A stretch of DNA of 6,859 nt from Nitrospirota bacterium (GTDB taxonomy: Bacteria; Nitrospirota_A; Leptospirillia; Leptospirillales; Leptospirillaceae): NCBI GenBank assembly GCA_021844645.1, contig JAKBTA010000069.1:1-6859 (forward strand), read 5' to 3'. Of the stretch, positions 1-5,396 are shown one piece after another; positions within the stretch are counted from its first letter, which is position 1, and every line of letters begins with the position of its first letter. A model generated the notes under the pieces. That model did no database searches, was not told where the DNA came from, and saw nothing but the letters and a program-made list of their open reading frames with translations. Both the position numbers and the translations under genes were made by a program.

Positions 1-86
1 TTTCCTCGAAGGTTTCTTCTTACTTGACCGGTGTAACAGGCAGTTCCGGAGGTTTTTGGGCGATTATGCCCGGCCGTGGTTTTTAG
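1..86 (+). CDS. C-terminal tail of an upstream protein (partial)
   Basis: Reading from base 3, a frame is open from the window edge to a TAG at 84-86. It encodes about 27 residues ending in ...FWAIMPGRGF. The glycine/serine-rich composition followed by a hydrophobic stretch looks more protein-like than the competing frame, which starts at base 2 and is open to a TGA at 137-139. The protein cannot be identified from so little. A terminal phenylalanine would suit an outer-membrane beta-barrel, but that is only a guess. The 49 bases between this stop and the next start carry the next ribosome binding site and no obvious strong terminator. Confidence 0.35.
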   Translation, partial: SSKVSSYLTGVTGSSGGFWAIMPGRGF

Positions 87-125
87 GAAGTTCCTCATTC
101 GTGTTCGTGATTTTTGATACAAGTT

Positions 126-131
126 GGGAGG
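126..131 (+). promoter_or_regulatory. Shine-Dalgarno of the HU/IHF-like gene
   Basis: GGGAGG lies four bases upstream of the ATG at 136. It decides the start. An in-frame TTG at 124 would place this same motif inside the coding region and has no binding site of its own. Confidence 0.7.
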
Positions 132-135
132 ATCG

Positions 136-432
136 ATGACGAGAGACGATTTGATTCGAAGAATCGCAGAAGAGATGCCGGGTATTTCCATTCCTGAAGC
201 AAGAAGGTTGATTCTTCTTTTTGTTGAAGGCATGAAAAAAGGTCTTAACGAGGCTGAAAATCTGGAGTTCAGACGGTTTGGTGTTTTTGAGGTCCATCAC
301 CGGAAGGCCCGAACTGCAAGAAATCCGAGGACTGGTGCCTCTGTTCAGGTCGGTTCCCGACGCAGTCTTGTTTTTCGTCAGGGAAAGGTTCTGAAGGCCA
401 GAATGAAAAATCTTACAAAAAGAACAATCTGA
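136..432 (+). CDS. HU/IHF-family nucleoid DNA-binding protein
   Basis: This 98-residue protein has the full length and layout of the bacterial HU/IHF family. An N-terminal two-helix dimerisation region (residues 1-40) is followed by the beta segment FRRFGVFEV (45-53), and then by the arm with ARNPRTG (61-67). The arm proline is known in the family to intercalate into bent DNA. The usual GRNP is ARNP here. The C-terminal SRRSLVFRQGKVLKARM resembles IHF-alpha more than HU, but HU versus IHF cannot be settled without alignment. It should act as a dimer that bends and compacts DNA. The ATG at 136 is chosen for its Shine-Dalgarno. The stop TGA (430-432) shares its last A with the ATG of ffh, so the two are probably co-transcribed and translationally coupled. 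An HU/IHF gene joined so tightly to ffh is not the textbook arrangement. Confidence 0.9.
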   Translation: MTRDDLIRRIAEEMPGISIPEARRLILLFVEGMKKGLNEAENLEFRRFGVFEVHHRKARTARNPRTGASVQVGSRRSLVFRQGKVLKARMKNLTKRTI

Positions 433-1766
433 TGTTTGAAGGATTATCGCAGCGTTTTGATCAGATACTGAGGAAAATCACCGGGAAGGGCCTTCTGACG
501 GAGTCCCAGGTTGGCGAGACCCTTCAGGAGATCCGTACAGCTCTTCTCGAAGCTGATGTGACGCTTGATGTTGTGACAAGGTTCGTTGAGACACTTCGTC
601 AGAAGCTTGTTGGTACAGAGGTTTCTAAAGCATTGACCCCTGTCGAGACGGTTTTGAAGGAGGTTTACTCAGAAGTTGTCAGGATCCTTGGCGAAAACAA
701 GGCAACAATACAGCTTTCATCAAAGCCTCCCACGATCATTTTTCTGATGGGGCTGCAGGGGTCAGGAAAGACTACAACCGTTGCAAAGCTTGCGTATCAC
801 TTCCGGCAGTCAGGAAAGCGTGTCTTGATGGTGGCATCTGATCTCCAGCGCCTGGCTGCTGTTGAACAGTTGCGGGTGTTGGGTGAGCAGGTTGGTGTTC
901 CTGTCGTTTTGCCGAAAGATAATGTTACAAAGCCGAAAGACATGTACTCAGATGTCAGGCGTCGATGGATCGAAGGAATGCATGAGGTGGTGATTGTTGA
1001 TACTGCCGGTCGCCTTTCAATTGATGATGAACTGATGAATGAGCTCCAGGAGTTGAAGGCATTGTACAATCCAAAAGAATCGCTTTTGGTCCTTGATGCC
1101 ATGACTGGACAGGAGTCAGTTCATGTTGCCCAGACCTTTGACCAGAAAATTGGTCTTGATGGGGTGATCTTCACCAAGCTTGATGGCGATGCACGGGCCG
1201 GTGCCATCCTGTCGATCAGAAGCGTTCTTGGAAAACCGATCAAGTTTGTTGGAACCGGAGAAAAAACAGACCGGCTTGAACCTTTTTATCCTGACAGGGT
1301 TGCCTCCCGAATTATCGGAATGGGGGATATCCAGACTCTGATCGAAAAAGCTCAGCATGCAGTGACCAGGGAAGAAGCTGAGAAAATGGTTAATCGGGTT
1401 GTCAAGAACCAGATAACCTTCGATGATTTTCTGGATCAGATTCGCACGATGAGAAAAATGGGATCCGTTAATGATATATTATCGATGATTCCGGGTGCAT
1501 CGAGTGTCAAGGACAAGCTGGACATGGGTGTTGTCGAGAAAGAGATGAAGAGGACTGAAGCCGTCATTCTTTCCATGACAAAAAAGGAAAGAATTTCTCC
1601 TGAGATTATTGATGGCAGCAGGAGACGCCGGATAGCATCCGGTTCGGGGACAACGGTACAGGTCGTCAATCAGGTATTGCGTCAGTTTGAGCAGGTGAGA
1701 AAAATGATGCGCACAGCCCTTAAGCCAAATGGTAAAAGAGCATTGCGTTCGATGCTTCCCTTTTAG
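432..1766 (+). CDS. ffh: Signal recognition particle protein Ffh (SRP54 GTPase)
   Basis: Ffh binds 4.5S RNA and the signal sequences of nascent membrane proteins, then docks with FtsY in a GTP-dependent way. At 444 residues it has the usual length. The N domain (about 1-95) leads into the G domain. Visible G-domain motifs are the P-loop GLQGSGKT (107-114), DLQR (137-140), DTAGR (190-194), TKLD (248-251) and GTGEKTDRLEPF (274-285). The methionine-rich M domain (about 300-430) includes the RNA-binding segment SRRRRIASGSGTTVQ (396-410). The segment after DLQR reads LAAVEQL, where most Ffh proteins have PAA, so a conserved proline is replaced by leucine. There is no strong Shine-Dalgarno. Translation probably depends on coupling to the preceding gene through the TGATG junction at 430-434. 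No SRP RNA gene was seen in the window. Confidence 0.98.
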   Translation: MFEGLSQRFDQILRKITGKGLLTESQVGETLQEIRTALLEADVTLDVVTRFVETLRQKLVGTEVSKALTPVETVLKEVYSEVVRILGENKATIQLSSKPPTIIFLMGLQGSGKTTTVAKLAYHFRQSGKRVLMVASDLQRLAAVEQLRVLGEQVGVPVVLPKDNVTKPKDMYSDVRRRWIEGMHEVVIVDTAGRLSIDDELMNELQELKALYNPKESLLVLDAMTGQESVHVAQTFDQKIGLDGVIFTKLDGDARAGAILSIRSVLGKPIKFVGTGEKTDRLEPFYPDRVASRIIGMGDIQTLIEKAQHAVTREEAEKMVNRVVKNQITFDDFLDQIRTMRKMGSVNDILSMIPGASSVKDKLDMGVVEKEMKRTEAVILSMTKKERISPEIIDGSRRRRIASGSGTTVQVVNQVLRQFEQVRKMMRTALKPNGKRALRSMLPF

Positions 1767-1782
1767 TTAAAGGAGAGGCTTT

Positions 1783-1824
1783 TTGGATATTCAATTTAAG
1801 CTAAGGAGATTATTTTGTCAGTAA
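1783..1824 (+). CDS. Possible 13-codon leader ORF overlapping the rpsP start
   Basis: In the 48-base gap after ffh, AAAGGAGAGG (1769-1778) is followed at good spacing by TTG (1783). It opens a 13-codon frame (MDIQFKLRRLFCQ) that ends with TAA at 1822-1824, ten bases into rpsP and in a different frame. The binding site is as strong as that of rpsP. Terminating ribosomes could therefore couple to, or compete with, rpsP initiation. The alternative is chance: a purine-rich spacer with no function. The size makes any coding test impossible here. Confidence 0.2.
   Translation: MDIQFKLRRLFCQ
1803..1808 (+). promoter_or_regulatory. Shine-Dalgarno of rpsP
   Basis: AAGGAG lies six bases before the TTG at 1815 and fixes this non-ATG start. 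The encoded N-terminus SVRIRLSRLG is exactly the conserved start of bacterial S16. Confidence 0.8.
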
Positions 1825-2051
1825 GAATCCGTCTTTCCCGCCTTGGAAGAAAAAAGAGCCCCATTTATCGCATCGTTGTCGCTGATTCCCGATGCCCAAG
1901 GGATGGTCGCTTCCTTGATATTGTTGGAGCCTATTCCCCAAGGGATAACGACCAGGTCACCTTCAAGACCGAAAAGCTTGAGTCATGGCTTCAAAAGGGT
2001 GCAATGCCGACAGATACGGTTGCTCGCCTTATCCGAAAGGCAAAAGTTTAA
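1815..2051 (+). CDS. rpsP: 30S ribosomal protein S16 (bS16)
   Basis: S16 is a small-subunit protein that binds 16S rRNA early in 30S assembly. The 78-residue product has the family signature VRIRLSRLGRKKSPIYRIVVAD at residues 3-24, then CPRDGRFLDIVGAYSP (27-42) and GAMPTDTVARLIRKA (62-76). The length is close to the shortest normal S16 proteins. It starts with TTG, supported by AAGGAG six bases upstream. It heads the rpsP-rimM-trmD-rplS cluster seen in many bacteria. The small KH-domain gene often found between rpsP and rimM is absent. The stop codon lies within a terminator-like hairpin (2050-2071). Confidence 0.97.
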   Translation: MSVRIRLSRLGRKKSPIYRIVVADSRCPRDGRFLDIVGAYSPRDNDQVTFKTEKLESWLQKGAMPTDTVARLIRKAKV

Positions 2052-2071
2052 CAGGAAAATGCCTGTTTTTT
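2050..2071 (+). terminator. Weak terminator/attenuator-like hairpin between rpsP and rimM
   Basis: AACAGG (2050-2055) pairs perfectly with CCTGTT (2062-2067) around a six-base loop, and a run of six T (2066-2071) follows. This is the shape of an intrinsic terminator, but the stem is only 6 bp and half AT, so read-through is expected. Its position, starting at the rpsP stop codon, would reduce rimM-trmD mRNA relative to rpsP. Confidence 0.4.
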
Positions 2072-2072
2072 C

Positions 2073-2079
2073 GGGAGGT
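2073..2079 (+). promoter_or_regulatory. Shine-Dalgarno of rimM
   Basis: GGGAGGT sits about six bases before TTG 2085. It marks the true rimM start upstream of the frame break. The later in-frame TTG at 2144 has no such site. Confidence 0.7.
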
Positions 2080-2084
2080 GATCC

Positions 2085-2635
2085 TTGGATAACAAGTTCG
2101 AATCAATGGATACCACACTTGTTGTCGCAAAAGTAGGGCGTTCTTGGGGACTGAAAGGTTTTTTTTTGCTCATTCACTGAGCGACAATCCTGACCGCTTT
2201 CACAACGATGTTGGTTCGACATTCGTTCTTAAGTCTCCGACAGGAGTTCTTGAGCCGAGAAAGCTTCTTGAGTGCAGACAAACGGAAGGGAAGGGTTCCT
2301 TTCTCCTGAAACTGGAGGGGATTGATTCTCCAGAGTCTGTCAAGGAGCGTTCCGGGTGGTCGATATGTTTGGGAAATGCAGCCCCCTGGGTTCCGGTCGA
2401 AGAAGATGTTTTTCTCATATCCGATCTGGAGGGGATGTCTGTGATAGATGTTGACTCCGGACAGGCAGTCGGGGTTGTTTCGGGGTTTTATGAGCGACCT
2501 GGTCAGGATATCCTGTCGGTAGACTCAAAAGGGACAGAGGTGTTGATTCCGTTTGTGGAGCCCCTGGTCCCGATTGTTGACCGAAAAGCCAGGGAGGTTC
2601 ATGTTCGGTGGAAGATCTTAGATCCTTTGGCCTGA
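2085..2635 (+). CDS. rimM: Ribosome maturation factor RimM, interrupted by a -1 frameshift at a T9 run
   Basis: RimM helps the 30S head mature around S19 and 16S rRNA. Translation from TTG 2085 gives MDNKFESMDTTLVVAKVGRS then WGLKG, which is the conserved RimM N-terminus. That frame stops at TGA 2178-2180 after 31 codons. From the T9 run (2159-2167) the -1 frame continues as FFFAHSLSDNPDRF to a TGA at 2633-2635. This restores the expected spacing between GLKG and the L-T/S-D motif. The joined product would be 183 residues, normal for the family. The RimM N domain is followed by the C-terminal PRC-barrel region (for example FLISDLEGMSVIDV and EVLIPFVEPLVPIVD). A single missing T would explain the break. 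The cause may be sequencing error, mutation, or programmed slippage. If the protein is annotated only from TTG 2144, it lacks the conserved N-terminus. The gene overlaps trmD by 28 bases. Confidence 0.9.
2159..2182 (+). promoter_or_regulatory. T9 slippery tract followed by a stem-loop (candidate frameshift site)
   Basis: Nine T (2159-2167) contain U UUU UUU in canonical -1 slippery phase, because the upstream codons are GGT TTT TTT TTG. GCTCA (2168-2172) and TGAGC (2178-2182) then form a perfect 5-bp stem with a five-base loop. It is extendable by a T-G wobble and a T-A pair. GGGGA at 2146-2150 lies eight bases before the heptamer, where an internal Shine-Dalgarno can stimulate -1 shifts. The zero-frame stop (2178-2180) is inside the stem. 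Function is inferred. Confidence 0.35.
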
Positions 2636-3399
2636 TTACGCTTTTCCCGGACGCTCTTGCAGGAATGCTTGATTTCAGTATTTTAAAGAGAGCCAAGGAA
2701 AAAAATCTGGTTCGGTACCATCTCTGGAATCTGCGGGACTTTGGTACGGGGCGTTATCGCTCAACGGACGACTATCCCTATGGTGGTGGTTCGGGGATGA
2801 TCCTGCGCCCTGATCCCATTTTCAGAGCAACGAGGGTGGCCTGTGCATCCCTTGCGGGGATGGATCCATCGCCTGAAGGTAGCGTGAGGCTTGTCTATCC
2901 TTCACCACAGGGAGCGGTCTTTACTCAGTCTGTGGCATGGGAATGGGCAAATGATCCGCGTCCCGTCCTGTTTTTGTGCGGTCACTATGAAGGGATCGAT
3001 GAACGCGTATTGATGGCGCATCCATTCGAAGAGTGGTCGATTGGTGATTATGTTTTGACCGGAGGAGAGATCCCGGCTCTTGCCATGATTGATGCTGTGG
3101 TAAGATTGATCCCGGGGGTTTTGTCAGACCACCAGTCTGTATTGACAGAGACCTTTTCTGCTGCTGACGAGTTTGATTTTCCACAATATACTCGTCCCCC
3201 GGATTATGAGGGGATGGCGGTTCCCGAAGTTCTTCTTTCGGGACATCATCTTCGTATTCAGCAGTATCGCTCTGAAAAAGCACGTGAAAAGAGAGATCGG
3301 GTTCGCCCGGATCTCCGGGCCATTTCCAGAAAAAAATCAGAAATGGCTATTGCCCCTCAAGAACAACAAGAAAGGATTAACGGTAATGAATGTCATTGA
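2608..3399 (+). CDS. trmD: tRNA (guanine37-N1)-methyltransferase TrmD
   Basis: TrmD uses S-adenosylmethionine to methylate G37 next to the anticodon of certain tRNAs, which prevents +1 frameshifting. The 263-residue product has the trefoil-knot (SPOUT) motifs: YGGGSGM (58-64, usually YGGGPGM), [14 protein letters not shown] (121-134) and [11 protein letters not shown] (144-154). [23 protein letters not shown] follows (192-214) in the linker and C-terminal domain. GTG 2608 is the only reasonable start ahead of the conserved [15 protein letters not shown] lies ten bases upstream, which is rather long spacing. The gene overlaps the end of rimM by 28 bases and the start of rplS by 14. The C-terminal tail after [11 protein letters not shown] is about 20 residues longer than the conserved core and doubles as the rplS binding-site region. 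Confidence 0.97.
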   Translation: MEDLRSFGLITLFPDALAGMLDFSILKRAKEKNLVRYHLWNLRDFGTGRYRSTDDYPYGGGSGMILRPDPIFRATRVACASLAGMDPSPEGSVRLVYPSPQGAVFTQSVAWEWANDPRPVLFLCGHYEGIDERVLMAHPFEEWSIGDYVLTGGEIPALAMIDAVVRLIPGVLSDHQSVLTETFSAADEFDFPQYTRPPDYEGMAVPEVLLSGHHLRIQQYRSEKAREKRDRVRPDLRAISRKKSEMAIAPQEQQERINGNECH

Positions 3400-3748
3400 T
3401 CAAGTTGAACAGCTCTATATGAAGGAAAATCCTCCGGAGGCAAGAATCGGGGAGACAGTTCGTGTTCACCTCAAGATCGTCGAGGGTGAAAAAGAGCGAA
3501 TTCAGGTTTTTGAAGGAGTCGTTATCGCTCTGAGAGGCGGCGGTACCCGGTCGATGATGACTGTCAGGAAGATTTCCTTCGGTGTTGGCGTGGAGCGCAT
3601 CTTTCCCCTGCACTCTCCTCAGATCATTAAGATTGAGCGGGTGAGAGTCGGAAAAGTCAGAAGGGCGAAGCTCTACTTCCTGAGGACCAAAAAAGGTAAG
3701 GCGGCAAGACTGAAGGAAGTTGAGACCCGCAGGGAACCTAAAGCCTAG
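3386..3748 (+). CDS. rplS: 50S ribosomal protein L19 (bL19)
   Basis: L19 is a large-subunit protein located at the interface with the 30S subunit. The 120-residue product begins [15 protein letters not shown] and carries the family signature [18 protein letters not shown] (61-78), followed by [13 protein letters not shown] (88-100) and a basic tail. ATG 3386 is chosen because the family starts at exactly this residue. A longer open frame upstream only reads trmD out of frame. The binding site AAAGGA (3371-3376), nine bases before the start, is inside trmD, and the two coding regions overlap by 14 bases. The arrangement favours translational coupling to trmD. Confidence 0.97.
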   Translation: MNVIDQVEQLYMKENPPEARIGETVRVHLKIVEGEKERIQVFEGVVIALRGGGTRSMMTVRKISFGVGVERIFPLHSPQIIKIERVRVGKVRRAKLYFLRTKKGKAARLKEVETRREPKA

Positions 3749-3755
3749 TTTTACC

Positions 3756-4406
3756 GTGCACAAACTGCCGGACGGTTCCCTTGAGCAATCTCTTCAGGCG
3801 AAGGGCTTTTACAGAATCGCAGCAGTTGATGAGGTCGGTCGGGGAGCTATTGCCGGTCCCGTTGTTGTTTCATGCGTGGTTCTGACTCCTTCGATCCAGG
3901 ATTTCAGCGGTCTTGGGATCACTGACTCAAAAATGCTGGCACCTGCGGCTCGGGAGCGTATTTTCAAGTATCTTTCCAGATGGGCTCCCAGCTATGGTTT
4001 TGGTGAATCGTCCGTTGAAGAGATTGATGCGATCAATATCAGGGAAGCGACTTTTTTGGCGATGACGAGGGCCCTCGCTTCTTTAAAAGAGATCCCTGAC
4101 CTGCTGCTTGTTGACGGAAACGAATCGATTCCGATCCGTTTCCTCTCCGGTACTCCTTATGAAAGTCTTGAACAGCTTTCCGTCATCGGCGGTGACCGCT
4201 CCGTTCTCTCCATTGCTGCCGCTTCCATAATGGCAAAAGTCACACGTGACCGTCTGATGGTTGCTTGCGATCTTTCCTATCCGGATTATTGTTTTGCAAA
4301 GAACAAAGGCTATGGCACACCTGAACATAGGGACCAAATGAGGAAAAATGGTCTCACCCCCTTGCACCGCAAAACCTTTTCCCGGACTTTTCTCTCACCA
4401 AAATGA
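3756..4406 (+). CDS. rnhB: Ribonuclease HII
   Basis: RNase HII cuts RNA in RNA/DNA hybrids, including single ribonucleotides misincorporated in DNA. From GTG 3756 the product is 216 residues. The four metal-binding acidic residues are visible: D25 and E26 in VDEVGRG, D120 in LLVDGN and D147 in GGDRSV. The IAAASIMAKVTRDRLM helix (153-168) and KNKGYGTPEHRDQMRKNGLTPLHRKTF (182-208) follow. The start is uncertain. GTG 3756 is seven bases after the rplS stop and gives a normal N-terminus but has no clear binding site. TTG 3720 would overlap rplS, and the purines before it are too close. Neighbour rplS-rnhB is a common bacterial pairing. The usual yraN follower is missing. Confidence 0.95.
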   Translation: MHKLPDGSLEQSLQAKGFYRIAAVDEVGRGAIAGPVVVSCVVLTPSIQDFSGLGITDSKMLAPAARERIFKYLSRWAPSYGFGESSVEEIDAINIREATFLAMTRALASLKEIPDLLLVDGNESIPIRFLSGTPYESLEQLSVIGGDRSVLSIAAASIMAKVTRDRLMVACDLSYPDYCFAKNKGYGTPEHRDQMRKNGLTPLHRKTFSRTFLSPK

Positions 4407-4452
4407 CGCTCGCTCTTATCCTGTTTTTCTCGAAAACTATTTGCTTTTGGGA

Positions 4453-4486
4453 GATTGTATTTTGAGCTCTCGTTCCGGATACAATC
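4453..4486 (+). repeat. 8-bp inverted repeat in the rnhB-ftsX gap
   Basis: GATTGTAT (4453-4460) and ATACAATC (4479-4486) are perfect inverted copies separated by 18 bases, with the palindrome GAGCTC (4464-4469) between them. There is no U-tract after it, so it is not a standard intrinsic terminator. It could be an operator or an mRNA structure ahead of ftsX. TACAAT (4480-4485) resembles a -10 box, but the nearest -35-like TTGTAT (4455-4460) is 19 bases away. A promoter is therefore only a weak suggestion. Confidence 0.4.
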
Positions 4487-4535
4487 AAGATAGCGCCAAA
4501 TGCTCTCAAACCTTTGCTCAGGGGAATCTTCAGGG

Positions 4536-5396
4536 ATGATTAGATCGTACTCTTTTCTCAGGCAATTTATTTCGATCATCTTCTTTTCCCTTTTTTTTTC
4601 AATTTTTCTTTGGGGAGTCTCATCATTTCTGATGATGGAGAAGATCAGGCATTCTTCCCTGGAAAATACGCATATGGTCATTGTTCTCGACCAGAACACG
4701 ACAAATGCTGACTATCAAAAAATCTATGGACAGCTATCGTTTATAACGACCAGTATCAAGCCATTGTCTCTTGATGAAGTGAATCAGTTTGCCCGCTCAT
4801 CTTCAGGTTCGCGCCTTTCTGATTCAGGAAAAAAAATGATCCTCCTGAATCTTCTGATGGGAAAAAACGCGGCAGGGCAAAGAGTCACTCTTTCCGAACA
4901 GATCCTTTCCGTGCATAAAATTCTTGAGGGCAACAAACATGTTCTCCTGGTCGAGGACAATTTGCCATGGGCTGAAAAGCTTGATTCCCTTGATGCCTTG
5001 ATGGTGCATGCTAAACGGGCCGGAATGATGCTTTTTGGACTTTTTCTCTTGTTATTGCTTCTTTTTTGGAGTTTTCTTTTTCCCGCCCGGGAAAAAGTTG
5101 AGGATTCCATGGAACATCAAGAGAAGTCCTTTTGGAAAAATTCGCCTTCAGCTCCGGCATTATCCTCAGGACAAGGGTTGCGCCTGGGGTTCTTTTCCGC
5201 CTTGGGAGCCTGTATCCTTCTTTTTCTGGCTCACCCGGCTCTTTATAGCCCCTCGCTGGACCCATTCGTTTCAGCAGGTCCTGCGGGAATTCATTCAACT
5301 TGGGCTTATTATTTCTTTTCTTTTCCGGTTATGGGCGGGGGGCTTGGGTGGCTGTCTTTTCAGTTGGGAAAAATCTGGCGCAGGGTATTGCACTGA
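4536..5396 (+). CDS. ftsX: FtsX-like cell-division permease
   Basis: The 286-residue product has FtsX topology. A hydrophobic segment at about 11-33 is followed by a roughly 125-residue extracytoplasmic domain (34-160) that begins THMVIVLDQNT and continues PLSLDEVNQFARSS, as in the FtsX loop. Further membrane segments lie at about 163-183, 218-236 and 256-277, with a polar loop at 184-217. Sequence identity to known FtsX looks low, and the call rests on topology, loop pattern and the following envC-like gene. FtsX with FtsE transmits ATP hydrolysis to periplasmic murein hydrolase activators. ATG 4536 has AGGGGA ten bases upstream. ATG 4500 would add 12 residues and has no better site. The first membrane segment contains a T9 run (4591-4599) with the frame intact. 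No ftsE lies next to it. It overlaps the next gene by 49 bases. Confidence 0.75.
   Translation: MIRSYSFLRQFISIIFFSLFFSIFLWGVSSFLMMEKIRHSSLENTHMVIVLDQNTTNADYQKIYGQLSFITTSIKPLSLDEVNQFARSSSGSRLSDSGKKMILLNLLMGKNAAGQRVTLSEQILSVHKILEGNKHVLLVEDNLPWAEKLDSLDALMVHAKRAGMMLFGLFLLLLLLFWSFLFPAREKVEDSMEHQEKSFWKNSPSAPALSSGQGLRLGFFSALGACILLFLAHPALYSPSLDPFVSAGPAGIHSTWAYYFFSFPVMGGGLGWLSFQLGKIWRRVLH

Noticed and set aside
24..52. Sigma-70 promoter with -35 TTGACC ahead of the HU/IHF gene
   Set aside because: The position 17 bases downstream reads CGGAGG, nothing like a -10 box, and the motif probably lies within the upstream coding tail.
58..71. GGGC/GCCC hairpin as an intrinsic terminator
   Set aside because: The stem is only 4 bp and no T run follows directly; the nearest T run begins nine bases later.
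2052..2084. A KH-domain gene (khpA) between rpsP and rimM
   Set aside because: The gap is only 33 bases and contains a hairpin and the rimM binding site.
2144..2635. TTG 2144 as the true rimM start with an intact reading frame
   Set aside because: It has no Shine-Dalgarno, and its first codons read the conserved WGLKG coding sequence in the wrong frame. The family N-terminus is clearly upstream.
3173..3748. An N-terminally extended L19 of 191 residues
   Set aside because: The extra 71 codons lie inside trmD in another frame. L19 proteins start at [10 protein letters not shown], which is ATG 3386.
4407..4535. A small gene (for example yraN) or ftsE in the rnhB-ftsX gap
   Set aside because: The gap is too short, and the overlapping 63-codon frame there is mostly the rnhB end read out of frame.
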